Shown: piece after piece, positions 34,674 through 46,848 of the stretch
How positions within the stretch are numbered: position 1 is the stretch's first letter
Layout: each line of letters begins with the position of its first letter
Source: Spirometra erinaceieuropaei
Taxonomy: Eukaryota; Platyhelminthes; Cestoda; Diphyllobothriidea; Diphyllobothriidae
Length of the DNA: 64,000 bases
NCBI GenBank assembly: GCA_902702965.1
Contig: CACRXP010000667.1
Span: 271,156-335,155 of the forward strand
Direction of reading: 5' to 3'
Notes under the pieces: generated by a model
Told to the model about the DNA's origin: nothing
Database searches by the model: none
The model's input: the letters and a program-made list of their open reading frames with translations, nothing else
Made by a program: the position numbers and the translations under genes

Positions 34674-36162
34674 CAGTTCAGTTCAAACGAGCCCATAATG
34701 GTAGGACAAAGTGGGAACGAGTTACAGGGGATAAGCTCGACTTTTCATCACTCTTGGTCATTTCGAAGTATAAATATGTCAAGTCTCTTTTTAAAACTTT
34801 GCAAAGATGGTGACATTACAACATTTGCGGGAAGACAATTTCATGGTTTGACCACGCGAACAGAGGAGGAGAACTTTTGCACACCCAGAATTGCCTGCTA
34901 ATTGCGCACTTTAAACGGGTGACCTCGGAGGTTGGACGTCGCAGCAAATTCATAAAAGTCCTCGAATGCCAGGCTGCAATCCAACCCCTTGACAATAAGG
35001 AATGCGTGCAAGAGATTCCCGCGAGCTCCCTGAAACTCTAAGGAAAGAGGTCTAGATTTACTAGGCGGATTGCATGAGGAAAGAAGCATTGACCCCGTAC
35101 AATCTTCGTGGCTCTCCCCTGAACTCAGTTGAGGCAGTTTGGTCCTTAACTGCCCATGGACTCCAGGCTTGTATGCCGTACTCCAAATGCGGCCAGACGA
35201 AATTTCCGAATGCTTTTGAGGAAGCATCTTAGTCAAAGCCCATAAACGCAAGCTTGATGGCGTACAGTACGGACATTGCACCTTTGCCAACCTCGAACAA
35301 GGGGCGGATAAATTTAGGGAACACGTCGTCAGCATTCCGAGGTCTTTTTGGGCTTCGACCTCTTGTACCTGCACCGCCCAGAAAGTAGCTTCTTGTGCTG
35401 GCGGATCTGGCTGTGTTGCCTAGGCAAAGCTAAATTTGCCAACGTTGAACCGCAGAAGCAAACGGTTCGAAACCCTCCCTCAAGCGATTTGTTTTCACCT
35501 GCAGTCTGTCTTCGTCGGCAGGGTACTGAATTACATTCCATATCTGCATGTCATCGGCAAACATTGTTACTTCTCAGTCTAAAGCTTTTGCGGCATCGTC
35601 CACATATATAAGGAACAAAATTGGTCCGAGTACTGATACCTGAGCAACACCACTCTCGACCACAGCAGGACCTCCATCTGCGAATGTCTCTGATGATGGA
35701 TTCGAGTGAGAATCCGAAACGTCAGGCAAATAAACTTCTTGTCCCAGTGATCGCATCTTTATCTTCTGATCTGATTTTCCTTGATCGATGTCGACCCAAA
35801 AGGAAGTTTTCGATCCATCTGAGTAAGTTTCCACCGATCCCTATCATTTTAGTTTATATAGCGGCGTCTGGCATGGCACAGTGTCGAACGCCTTCTGGAA
35901 GTCGAGAAAGGCTATGTGGACCGCGTGCCTGCCGTCGAGACCTCGCGTCCGACTCTGGGGAGATTGCAGCAGATTTGTCGTGCAGGATCTTCCTTTCCGG
36001 AACCCATGTTGGCATTTCGGTAGCAGGTCGTGAATTTCCAGGAAATGTATCAGTTCACTCTCTATGACCCTTTCCATAACTTTGCAGAGAATACATGTTA
36101 TGCTTATGCCCTGTAATCTGTTGCCGATGCCCCGTTACTTCATTTGTATAGCGCAGTAATAT
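34674..36162 (-). mobile_element. Antisense nested LINE, 5'-truncated
   Basis: On the minus strand: a partial 'ALYK-GNRASATDYR' at the 5' edge (about 36150), 'CQHGFRKGRSCTTNL' (about 36020), 'AFLDFQKAFDTVP' (about 35890), 'VSVLGPILFLIYVDDAAKA' (about 35635), the catalytic FADD at 35550-35561, thumb blocks, then a UTR nearly identical to that of the 1-5833 copy (words tcgttcccactttgt, accattatgggctcgtttga). It ends at the junction in repeated TGAAC units (34671-34685, complement). Its 3' tail abuts the host endonuclease, so it is an independent insertion. Imperfect target duplications: gcggacgtt (34665-34673) and gcgtccgtt (36163-36171). Confidence 0.85.
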
Positions 36163-36879
36163 GCGTCCGTTTCATGGGGGATTTTAATGCACCCTGCGTT
36201 CAAATAAGCGACATGCATACGAGGTGCTCGACGTATATCTTCGATTAATGTCTACTAAAGACAGCTCTAGAAGCTCTTCACATGTAACATGCTCTGATTG
36301 TAATTAGAGCGCGTGGAGGGCAACATGCGAGTTGTCTGGACCGCGTCTTCCCCAAAGATACAGACAGTATAGACGGGGTCTACCTCCAACTTCCGCTCGG
36401 TCTAAGTAATCACGAGTACCTTTGTACTATATTCTGCACCGTATGCAAAGAGCGGAACGAGGCCAAATATATGGATGGAAGACTTTTGCCAAATGAGGGC
36501 TGAGGCATCACAAACAGACTGGAATGTTCTCTTCTCCCGAAACTTTACCGAGGATTGAAATTTGTTTAACGATCGGCTGCTGCATCTAATGAAGAGCCAT
36601 TGTTCGTTGTCAAAGCCAACCGCTCTGAGTGGCTAATGCGAGACATCAAAAGGAGATCAACAAGAAAGGAACGCCGTGGAAGAAGTTTTGCGAAAACAAC
36701 AACAATGGAGCGTTTACAGAGTGTAAAGTCCAAGGAAATAAGGTGAAAAGCTTAATTTTCAGGAGGCGACGGGATTAAGTAATTAATTGGTCCTACCGGA
36801 TCGTTAACGATCCAAAATTGCTCTTCGGATGTTTGCGAAAGAGCACCCCTAACAGAATCTCATTCCTGTCATGAGGAAT

Positions 36880-38420
36880 AAGAACGGTTTGGAGATATCG
36901 TACAGTAAAAATAATGCTGGGCATTTTTCTCAGTTTTTCAATCTGTTTTCGCAAGAGAAGCAGATTTTATTCAACCTAGTTCTGAATACATGAAAGATGC
37001 GACTATTGAAAATATTGTGTTCCGAGAAGAAGCGATTTTATAAGAACTAAAAAGCTTAAGGGAATGTCAATCTCCCGGGCTTAACGAGATCCCGACAAAG
37101 ATGCTCTTTAAGCTGGCCCGACAGCTGGCCGACCCACTAACCTCCCTATGCCAGAAATCGCTTGGTGCTGGAATCCTTCCCAGAGGCCGAAAAACGGCCC
37201 AAATCACACCCCTTTAAAAAAACCGTAATCGTGCTCTTGCGACGAACCACAGACCCCTCAGTCTGATATCAATCTGCTGCAAAGTGATTGAGAAGACCGT
37301 AAAAAGGAATTGATGGCTTATTTGGAAACCAACAACCTATTCCCCTACGAATTTCGTAGGGGAACATCCCATGTAACGTACTTGCTATACACAATGCAAT
37401 GTTGGACAAGTACACTCATGCATATTGTGCGTTTGACAGTGTTTCGTACCAGCGTCTTCCGTACAAGTTGAGAGTCATGGGCATCGGTGGCAAACTTCTC
37501 AGATGGATCGAGAATTTCCTCGTTGGCCGTACTCAAATTGTCTCCGTAGAACAGCGGTAAGGCGCACATTCATAGAGTGTGGTGTCCCACTAGGCTCAGT
37601 GCTCGGACAGACCCTCTTTCTCTTGTTCGTCACTGACTGTGTAGGTGGGTTGAACTGTGATGTGCCACGTTTACAGATGATATAACAATCTGGAAAGTCA
37701 TCCAGAATGCTGCGTACGAGGTAAACTTCCAAGAAAATCTTTGTGGATTTAACGAGTGGCCCCGCAGATTGCACTTGTTCTTTAGTCTGAACAAAGGAAA
37801 TATATTGCGGCTCCGAAATCAGACCCCTAGTACGTGCCACTACCATCTTAGTGGAATGCCACCCTGCGAAGCAGGAACGCAGAAAGGCCTCGGAGTCTGG
37901 GTTGCAGGCAGCCTAAACCCTTCTACACAAAGCTGTAAGGCGACTAAGGTCGCGAGTTCAATGGCATACGCCATCAAGCGGGCATTCACAGTTTTCGATG
38001 AAGACTGCTTCTGTAAATTCTTCGGCACGTTTGTAAGGCTGCATCTCGAATATGCAATTCAGGCCTAGAGACCGTAAAGGCAGCAGGATTACAATCTACG
38101 CGAAAGGTTGCAGAGGCGAGTAACAGAATGAACAAGAAGTCAAGGCGAACTGCCATACGAGGACCGTCTTAACAACCTTATTTTCTATCCTTTGAATTAT
38201 AGGCCGTTGTGCGGAGACTTGATACAAACTTTGCGTATAGAGCGTGGATTGGACTGCGCCCTCCGGTGCGACGACTTTTTCGAACTCGTCACTACAACTA
38301 CCCTTCGGGGACATTTCTTCAGATTACGTGTGTCCAAGGTAGATTGGATGTGAGAAAGTATTTTTTCTAAAACCGTGTTGTGGAAGCGTGTAATAACCTA
38401 CCCGAGACGATTGTCATGTC
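36880..38420 (+). pseudogene. Reverse transcriptase of the 33.6-38.65 kb LINE
   Basis: The fingers (about 36880-37330) are badly broken. The palm begins near 37500 with 'GVPLGSVLGQTLFLLFV' (37582-37632), then the catalytic FTDD at 37670-37681 followed by ITIW. The thumb has 'LRLRNQTPSTCHY', 'KGLGVWVAGSLNPS', 'SMAYAIKRAFTVFDED' and 'GTFVRLHLEYAIQA' (37961-38066) in one good frame of 99 codons. The 'FFELVTTTTLRGHFFRLR' block follows near 38280. Both palm aspartates survive, but the frame changes several times, so no enzyme is made. Confidence 0.8.
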
Positions 38421-38929
38421 TCAGTCTATGGAGACATTAAAATGTTTACTTGGCAGACATATGCTGCAGCAACAAGGGGACCATTTGACTTTCTGACCAT
38501 AAAATCAGTGGCCTATGTGAATCGATGTCTGCATTCACTTAACACTGTAATTTCTTCATATTTTTGCTTATTTTCTCGATGTTCTATGTACAAACAGGGA
38601 GTTCAAAGGCATAGCCTATTTCCCTCAAATATACTAACAGACTGAAGATGGACACTGACGGAAAAAGTTCCACTGATGAAAGATTAAGTAAATGGGTCAG
38701 GCAGGATAGACCTGCGTGTGGTAGTGTGTGTAGGATTCTATACGGTCATCGTCAAAACAGAATTCATACACCGGATAGGGCTGTTCCCGTCAAAGTGACG
38801 AGACGATAAAAACTCAAATCCTATCGGTCACAGTCCACTTCGAGTCCAATCGAGGAGGGGGCAAAAGAGATAGGAGCATGGGATCTCTTTGCAGACCGAC
38901 CAAAATACTGGTAGATAGCGAATTAAGAT

Positions 38930-41220
38930 GATTCAGTTTAATTTATTCAGGATAATTCGGTGTATATAAGGGATAAAGTTAGAGCCTCGGAAAACCTTAC
39001 CTGCTGAGAGACGGGTAAAAGTAAGCACATATTTACATAGCAGTTATGCCAGTCATTGGTATCGTGTAAATTTTCTGACTATCAAGCACAAATTTATCAA
39101 GTCATTTTTAATGTCTCGACGTTTTCCGCAAAGACATTGGATTCCGCAGATAATTTCATCCTTCAGCCAGCCGGTGGGAGAGGTTTTTTGACCGCAATTA
39201 AAGTTTGGCATACTTTATCGTCCATTTGTATTGCTTGCCGCGAACATTGGTCGTTCGCGGCAGTTCGAAGAAATCGTCAAACTGATGAGCACAGTCTAGC
39301 CCTCGGACGATCCTCAAAACCATGATCATATCCCCTCTACATTTTCTATAGCAGAGTACAAATTTACAGCCTTTCCATGAGTTTCGGATACGGTAAACAA
39401 CTTAATTAACCGACCGGCTTGGTTGCCTTTCGTTGAACGTTTTCCAGTACGATGTAATGTTTATTTGTCCAAGGATACCAGGCCTAAACACAATATTCAA
39501 AACATTAGTCAGACGAATGTTACAAATACTCGGCCGAAAAGTCCTTTATTAAAATGTAGGAAGAATCTCGTTATCGTGCCTAGGAAACCCATCGTCTTCT
39601 TTGGAACCCTGTCCCGGTAAGACGATCGTTTGAGAGTTTTCGGCATCCGCTCACCGAGATCTGATAACTCGTCGACTGTTTCGAGTTGATGACCTCCTTT
39701 AGAGTAGTGAGATTCAAATCTTAACGGCCTCCTGTCGCTGACTTCAAAGCAGGTAAGTTGGCATTTATTGATGTTGGGGTTAAGACATCACCCATCAAAC
39801 CATTGTGACAAGCGATTCAGACCGTAGTGTAACTGTAGCGAGTCTTCCGGCTTCTCTATTGATTCCCAAATTTTGAGATCGTTGGCAAACATTACGCGCT
39901 CGCAGTTTAGACAGTGCAAGCAATCGTTCTCAAATATGAAGAACAGGACTGGAGCCAGGACAACCTCTTGCGGAACGCCACTGTTAACGTGTACGCATTC
40001 CAATTCAGCGTTACATATACACACATGTTGAGATCTGCCCGTGATAAAATCGGCTAACCACTTCAGCAAATTTCCATTCACGCCTATTTGACGTAGTTTA
40101 AATATAAGGCATCTGTGTAGGACACTATCAAATGCCTTTTTGAAGTCAACGTGAACGGCGTCGACTGATTGATATAGTCTATTCCTTCATGGATACTTAC
40201 GGGTTTATAAGACAAGATCGATCCCATCGAAATCCATGCTGATGCAAACTGAGCTATTTTTTTCTTAAAGATAGCGCATCGGATTCATTTTTACGACCTT
40301 TTCCATCAGTTTTCAACAGAGGCTTGTGAGACTGACTGGAATGAAACTGTTCGGGGCTGTTCTCTGGCCACCTTTCTATATTACATTTATTTTTGTTTTG
40401 TTCCAGTTAGTAGGCACTGCTCCTGTCTCCATCTAAAATTGGAAGATCCTGGATAATGGAGAAGCCAGTTTGTCTGAGAATTCATTTAGGATTTTTTGCG
40501 AGTACACCGCCCGTACCAGGCAATCCAGTGGGCTGTAGTTGACTCAAAGTTGTCCTTATTGTGTCTATTGTGAAGGCCACCGTTCTAAATGTATTGCTCG
40601 ATTTGGCAATTGGGGTTAACTCTTTCATTAAATGCATGTTCCTCGGTATACACAGACGTGAAAAAATCGGGTAACAGATTCATCTATTTTGAATTATCAA
40701 ACGGCGTATTTTCTTTGCTATCTCTTAGACAGGGTATGCATTCCAGGTTGTGTTTTGCCATTTTCACGTACCCAAAAAATCTTTTGAAATTTTGCGGCAT
40801 ATTTTTGAGTAGTTTTGAAACAAGTTCTGCTCGTTCCCCCCTCAGAAGATTCCGACATACATATCTCCGTTTTTTAAAGTCGGCGAAATGACCTGGTTGT
40901 TGACATCTGGCGTACTTTTTCCAAAGTTTCCTTCTCAACATAAGGTTCTTTTTATACTTCTGACGTCACTCACCCTGGTCGGAAAGTGTGCGGTTTCCTC
41001 TTCAGTGGGCAAAGGCGCTCCACTAAGTACTGCCTTACGCTCTTGAAGAAGAGTCGTTCGTTTTCTGGGTCAGGTGCTTGTGTGGTATTCCAGCTCACCT
41101 TCTGTGTTAGAGTTTTCATTCGAGGATAATCCCCTTTCCACACAATTGCTTCCTCCCCAGCTCGAATTTCGGGTGCAGAAAATGATTGTAGGTCAAAATT
41201 TCTCGCTTGGCTTACCTAGA
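38930..41220 (-). mobile_element. CR1-like LINE, 5'-truncated, minus strand
   Basis: Reading down from 41220: the end of the endonuclease/linker ('FELGRKQ-like' and 'WNTTQAPDPENERLFFK' at about 41090-41040), linker 'RRYVCRNLLRGERAELVSK' (about 40860), 'NFKRFFGYVKMAKHN', fragmentary RT fingers, then an open stretch 40081-39788 with 'LADFITGRSQHVCI', 'SGVPQEVVLAPVLFFIF' and the catalytic block at 39878-39889 reading FAND instead of FADD. The thumb and C-terminus are decayed. The 3' end near 38930 reads aataaattaaactgaat on the minus strand. The first catalytic aspartate of the pair is Asn, so the enzyme is dead even apart from the stops. Confidence 0.8.
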
Positions 41221-41221
41221 C

Positions 41222-41640
41222 TGCCCAGATATCTCCTCCAAACATAAGCGGTGTTTGGACAACAGCTCTGTGTATCCTCAATTTCATGTTGGTGTGGAAA
41301 CCACAACGATTTCAAACTAAGTCCCTCCGCCAAGAGAAGACCGGATTGGCTTTGAAGATTCCGTGGGCATTTTCCTCATCAATCTTATTAGTCCCCGAAA
41401 TTGTATTCTCAAGTTACGAAAATTTATCTATTTTTGAATATCCAGAGTCATTGTCATTGGTGCAGGGTTCATTGCATTTAGCAATAGACACCGGAAGCTG
41501 CATGACTGCTGTTATTTGCATCCTTATGTTCGATTCAGAGTTTGCGCAAACGAAACGAAAATGTCCATGTCCCCTGCATGCCCACGTCCACAGTGGTGTT
41601 AAGCTCTCTTTCATCAGCAATGGTTAGAATATGGGTGCTG
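41222..41640 (-). pseudogene. RTE-like LINE RT, C-terminal piece
   Basis: On the minus strand, about 41380-41222, one frame reads 'KIDEENAHGIFKANPVF', a stop, then 'NRCGFHTNMKLRIHRAVV' and 'PLMFGGDIWAV'. This is the order of the RTE-type thumb: a 'RI-KA---F-RL' helix, 'N-GL---TKLK-Y-AVV', and 'LLYG-ETW'. The clade differs from the CR1-like copies around it, whose thumb carries 'LEYAIQAW'. The upstream frame 41620-41414 may be its earlier part but shows no clear block. It abuts the 5' edge of the CR1-like copy at about 41220, so one may have inserted next to or into the other. Confidence 0.55.
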
Positions 41641-41894
41641 GCCTTGGATGCTCCTGGATGGGCTTGTATATGTCCGTTCTTGAACAGTTGTTCGATGTCT
41701 CGGTAGTCATTTTCAGTGATTTACACCCCCTTACGGTAGACTCCCTTAGCATATACGGGGACACGACGCTAAAAATGGTGGGACAAAGTCCATAAGTACG
41801 TTCCACACCAGCCGACAGTACGAGGTCTTCAGTGACTACCCTTCGTTCCTGAGTCTAGTCATCATTGTGCCGTACAGTCGCCGCAGTATTTCTG

Positions 41895-42470
41895 TTTAAT
41901 CCTTAATCATCGCTTAAGCGCTGCTATCACGCACGTACCCAGTCGCTAAGTTAAGACTGGCTTTCAAAACCACCCTGTTTCTTCGCCTTAAGTTAAGGAT
42001 AGACTGAATTTTCAGACCTATCCACTCTGCATTCACGCCTTCACTTGCTCCGATGGAGCAGGTTATACTGATCAATAAATTTGGTGTCTATCCAAGCGAT
42101 TGCGAGAGCACCACCCTGTCTGACTAAATCAGGGTGGAGAAATGTCCATCTCTAGCACAGTTGTGGCTCACTTGGCTGATGGCAGCCGCCGGGGAGACGT
42201 TAACCACGCATTTCGAATCATCTCTAAAGTAACGGCGAGACACTCCAAGTACCTGCGTCAGCGGATAATCGCGACGGCAGAGGCAGTGGCCAGACTGTTA
42301 GCTAACCTAGACTTGCGCTCGCATAAAGCCTTTGTACAAGCGCTAAGGCTCCCCTGGGCAAAGGCAAACCCAGCATATGTGTTCACTTCAGTCACGTCGC
42401 GTTACGGCGATGAAAAAAGACATCTAATTGCCAGACACCTTCCCATTCCCCTTCCCTAAGCCTCTGACAC
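41895..42470 (+). pseudogene. Penelope-like element, linker and GIY-YIG end
   Basis: Aligns block by block with the PLE copy at 53933-54913. 'YPVAKLRLAFKTTLF' (about 41937-41981) is the typical post-RT segment, 'LCIHAFTCSDGAGYT' (about 42028-42072) is the Cys-containing linker and YIG region (YT instead of YIG), and 'SSTVVAHLADG' to 'YLRQRIIATAEAVAR' (42145-42300) is the C-terminal extension, in a 105-codon frame to 42459. The nuclease motif is destroyed and frames change between blocks. No RT domain or terminal repeat is attached. Confidence 0.65.
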
Positions 42471-43580
42471 AACCAGAATCTGACGCCTGACCTCTGAACG
42501 CCACTCATCGCCCATCGGGAATATTAAATAAAACATCAGTACTGAATATACGGGATTCCACAGAAAGAGGTGGAAACGCACAGAGACCCAAGAGTTAGGG
42601 AACTACAAACTTGCTGCCTTACGAAAACTGCATAAGGGCGGTCTAAAAACAACTAGAATTATGTACATGATTAGGGGTGCTTTCGTAGGTTCCTCTCCTG
42701 GATTGTTCTTGCAAATCTTCGTTACATTTTTGGGCTTCATTTGAAGTCAGCGTGGACGTCCTGCATGAAGAAATGCAATGACTATATCGATCTGATGCGA
42801 CGATGGGTAAAAAGACTTGTGACGGCCTTAGGAGTGTCATATTCAGAAAGATCGTTCAGGCCTCATTCGTTTTATGTATCCTATAGCCGAATTGGGTTCA
42901 ACCTGCTCTGGACATCGTACATTATTCGCGGTTATTATTGTTTGCCAAAACTTGAAAATTTCACCGAGTTTTCAAATGTGAACCACTGTACGAGATCAGA
43001 CACGAATGCGCACGCCTTTAGCAACGGACGTGTTATTTCTGTCAGCAGATATTTTGATCCTGGGACACACTGTCAAGAGAGACAGTAATTCCTGAAATCA
43101 TGGCCGGGTTCAAAAGGCAGTTTGATTATCTGGTATTCTGGTACTCGATGGCTCATACTGCAGGACTACCCACGACCAGTCATGACATTCACTTTCTCAT
43201 TTAATTCTGCCCATATCGTAGCACTTCATGTCTGATGCAAAATGCTTTCATAAACCCTAGAAATGACTATATTTTCGCTTTCTGCATATAATTGTATCCA
43301 TAATGTCCAGTGCACTTCAATGGAGCCACCACGGGCTCCGCCCGTAACCATCAAATTCATTCATACGGCTGCCGTTTTCATTTTATAATGATGAGATTTA
43401 CGCCGCAATCTGATAGGCGCAATCGGTCCTTTTTTTTTCCGATAATGTTTGGCATTTTCATTCCATTCTCTGAAGGTTATACATGCGCCTGTAAACGTAT
43501 GTGTGCAACTATGTGTACTCCGAAAGTCTTACTGAGCTTTATTGCTTTGTTAGAAACGAAGTAAGAGTTCATAATTAACG
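42471..43580. other. No gene seen
   Basis: Open frames at 42741-43088 and 43310-43564 (115 and 84 codons) have no recognisable motif, and I do not call them. Confidence 0.45.
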
Positions 43581-43582
43581 AT

Positions 43583-43795
43583 TTGTCCGTCCAAATGAGA
43601 TTTCGTACATCTGCACCTGCCAAACTTTCGAGACGCATGCTCCTGCAAGATAACCCACTGCTAGTACTTTCAGGCATCAAAAACCTAGGATCAAACATCA
43701 CAGGCGGTCTGAATTATGTCCCTCATTTAAATTACATTCTAACCAATTCTGCCCATATTTGCTGTGTCATTTCATATAATTTCCTCCGCTAGCAC
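43583..43795 (+). pseudogene. LINE RT fragment, subfamily of the 1279-3508 copy
   Basis: The frame gives 'GIKNLGSNITGGLNYVPH' and 'SAHICCVISYNFLR'. Position for position this follows 'IKDLGLSYTSNLDLSPH' and 'AAQICGFISYNFYL' of the nested LINE at 1282-1906. Only about 60 residues are recognisable, then the frame ends. It is an old internal fragment without a 3' tail. Confidence 0.6.
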
Positions 43796-45115
43796 ATGTC
43801 GCCGTCCGAAATATAAGTCCAAACTCGGACAGATGCGGCCATGGCCTAGTTTGTGGGATGGTGCGACTTTTATTTTTAAAACTGCTGATTAATGGTACTG
43901 CAGTTTTCTGCGCTACTTGTAGCGCAAAGCCACTTTCGCGTAGACTCCCAATGAAAAACCCGACTTCTCTTGATTTGATTTTGAAGGATTGCGGTCGTCG
44001 TGGCAATCTATTAAAATCCCAGATTGCGGTCCCGCCGAATAGGCGCAGATGAAAGGATTCAAACTTTGGGGAGAATGGTGGGAATTCCAGCAAATGTCTC
44101 TGTCTACCTCAGCCTTCTAAAAACAACCGAGAAAACTGAATTTAACTCAGAGGCTCTCCAGGCCGGTGATAGATGTGATTTGCCGACGAGACCATAAAGC
44201 AATATGTGAACCTTTTTATTTCCATTGCCTTTGTGGCGAGTGAATGATTCGCAGCGGGGGTCGGCAAAAGGTAACTGGAGGAGCCTACCATAGGCGAATT
44301 GTTTTTATAGGGGTTTAATGGGTGGAGTCTTGGGACGCACGTGAAAGTAGTCGGCCAAAGCACTCATGTGAACAAACAGAATTGAATCCCGAACCTTCTA
44401 ATGTGTTAGGAACGTAAACGTTGGCTAATCGCGCAAGTTCAAAAAATATCAAAAATCAGTAGTTAGGGGATTTCGAAAACGGAATAAACCACGGAATCCT
44501 AATTCACGGAAGGTCAGGTTCCACATGAGTACACAGAGATTGGTTATTGCTCACGCGCAATAATCGGTATCGCAAATAACGCGGATCGTAGCGAATAACA
44601 CGAAACACCATAACTAACAGAAAGTTGTGCGGATGCAAAACAAAAAACTGAGGAAGACAACAAGGCAAGTTAAATTGCAATAGGAAACAATAGAAGGAAA
44701 TTTCAAGCCTAGTAATATAAAGAGGCATGACCTGCATTAAGATATATGGTTCTATGTACTGTAAAAGGTCACAGTATATAATGAAGATCAAAGCGGGAAA
44801 GCACATGCACAGGTCAAATGTGGAAGCAAAGGAAAGCACTTTGTCCATGTAGATGTCAACATAGATACCTTCAAACAGTAAGTAGTCTGAATAGAAGGAA
44901 ATATAGACGAGCCACTAACTTATTCGTTTTTTAACGCAGATTGACCACTGAAGGAAGTGCAAAACGCAGGCGAATCTAAAGGAATATGCGAACAGACGGT
45001 GATGAAATAATGGCAGTATTGGTGTAGTATTGCCAAGAGAGAGAACTGCTGCCAACAAATTTGAAGTGCAGACGTCGGCGACAGCAGGTTATCAAGTAGT
45101 ATACAGCCGTCAACA
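43796..45115. other. No gene seen
   Basis: Overlapping short frames on both strands (up to 114 codons at 44504-44848, minus, hydrophobic) lack motifs or splice context. The hydrophobic one is Phe/Leu-rich by base composition and not convincing as a membrane protein. Confidence 0.4.
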
Positions 45116-45117
45116 GT

Positions 45118-45600
45118 AGTGAAAATGCGATTCCCAGGTGACATATCAAACGAAAAGGCACGTTCACCGGGAGCGGTATGTTCGAGGTCTGACATTTCCA
45201 GCAGTCGTTTCGTCTACACATATTCAGAGACCGGGAAGTCATGCATACAGCTCTCCTTTTATGGCGCACATTCTTTGATTTCTGACCCGTCAACGCCGCC
45301 TGTGTGGCTCCGACCTGCATGTCCTGGTGACATGCACATGTGAAAAGTATTGAATCCGCCTGAAAAGGTGGTTGCGTAAAGGAAGTCCAATTACAGGCCG
45401 AAAGGTCTGGGCTCGCATTGATGAGACACAATATCGGCTATGGCTTGGACTAAACATCGTAGACCTAACGTAAGCGTGGGGAACCTTCCTATCCCACATA
45501 ACGGAAGTGCATCCCCCGCAGCAGTCGGGTGGCGGATAAGTTGGATGGAAGTCGTACGCAGCAGACCACTTCTTCACATGCAATAATCTTAACGTTTATA
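45118..45600 (-). mobile_element. PLE 3' end with terminal repeat
   Basis: 45118-45345 matches the repeat at 19663-19905. Reading further up on the minus strand, short blocks of the PLE C-terminus can be traced ('RSEPHRRR' near 45290 beside 'RMQPHRRD' of the 19.8-kb copy), but no nuclease motif remains. It is a truncated copy of the same PLE family, consisting essentially of its terminal repeat. Confidence 0.5.
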
Positions 45601-46346
45601 ATGTAATTCCAGATTCTCTAGCTCTGATATGGTAATAAGGTGAACTTGGACACAAATGGCCCAATTATTGAAATGTGGAAAATAAGGACTGTTTTGGGAT
45701 GATAAAGACTACTTAGCTCTGACCACTGTGTCAGCGAGGAATGCGGATAAGAGGACGCAGCAGGCATGCCGTCGATTGCTCACGAACTTTCGGGGTGAGG
45801 AGCAGTATTTAGAGTCCACATAAGCATGTTTGCAACGCCTGGCTTTCGGGGCGGTAAGATAATCAAACCTACTTAAATAGATGCAGTAACAAGTATTGCA
45901 TATTAAACCTACCCCGAATACCTACCCTATCTTTGCTTTTCATGCAATTACCTCCTCTTCGCTAGTTGTTAGTAGCTACTGGTGTAGGTCTTTTCCTGCT
46001 GCTTATTAGAGTGCTGATGTTGTCATGGGACGTGCAGAAGTCTAAATATTCAGTGTTTGTTGATGTGAGAGTCATACCCAACAGAAAGCTTCACATACTT
46101 GAATATTACTATCCATGATGACATTAAATGCCTGAAAGCACTTTAATATTCAACTAGGCCAGAATTCACTTTGATAGTAAGAAAAAATTATTCCGTGCAA
46201 ACAATGTATTCGTTTGGCTGGCTGTCCATTCGTTTTGTCATGTTATTTTAGAAAGTACCCTCTATGTGTGCGCGACATGGTGCTTCCAAGTAAATATTCT
46301 TGCACACAACCCGGTTGTGATTATATTTACATCTTCAGGTGCATAA
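45601..46346. other. No gene seen
   Basis: AT-rich sequence with no supported feature. Confidence 0.5.
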
Positions 46347-46848
46347 GATATCACTCTCTGAAGAGCCTTTTGCATGACAGTCGCACACCTGCTTGCCCAG
46401 GTGAATAACTACATTCTGGAATGAAGTGAGTGCTTGTGTCGTCCCAGCTTCTACTACCATCGAAAGGCCAACAATCTACTGCTAATATAATATCCAGTAG
46501 CGGACAGCAGGCAGGCATTCGTTGGAAGACCATCACACACTTATTCTGTTACTCCTTGTATGACCAGAAGTAGTCGTCATCAGATTACTTGTGCGCCAGA
46601 TATCTGTCTCTGAAGAAACGTTTACGTGAATATTACACACCTCATTGCCCATGCCAATAACAGCACTCTGCAAAGAACTGAGTTTTCGTGTCGTCCCACC
46701 TTCTGCTACCATTAAAAAGCCAAAAGGTGACTGGCAATATAATACGTTAGAAGCGGACAGCAGACTGGCTTCCTTCAAAAGACCATAACACAATCATTAT
46801 ATAACATCCTCTATGACCAGAAGTGGTCGTTATAAGATTACTTACTGT
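46347..46848 (+). repeat. 252-bp tandem duplication
   Basis: Two diverged copies lie head to tail. gatatc-ctctgaag starts at 46347 and 46599, and the copies share gtgtcgtccca, ttctgctaccat-like, gcggacagcag and tatgaccagaagt at matching offsets. Identity is about 70-75% by eye, so the duplication is old. No open frame runs through both. The last shared word lies at about 46820-46848. Confidence 0.75.

Larger units (their letters stand above)
33600..38650 (+). mobile_element. CR1-like LINE with ORF1, split by an antisense LINE
   Basis: Plus-strand order: intact ORF1 (33654-34169), endonuclease (34224-34673), a minus-strand LINE insertion (34674-36162), the endonuclease continuing with 'FMGDFNAP' (36172-36195), RT (about 36880-38420), a UTR, and an end near 38640 with atactaacagactga. 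Removing the insertion brings 'ELPNKADV' next to 'FMGDFNAP', as expected. The catalytic block at 37670-37681 reads FTDD. Stops and frameshifts are frequent after ORF1. It is the only copy with a full-length ORF1, so its 5' end probably lies near 33600, though the start is not sharply defined. Confidence 0.85.

Noticed and set aside
33600..38650. Twin-priming inversion as the cause of the sense/antisense LINE layout
   Set aside because: In twin priming the 3' tail lies at the outer edge. Here the antisense part's tail lies at the inner junction, and the sense element continues on both sides, which requires a separate insertion.
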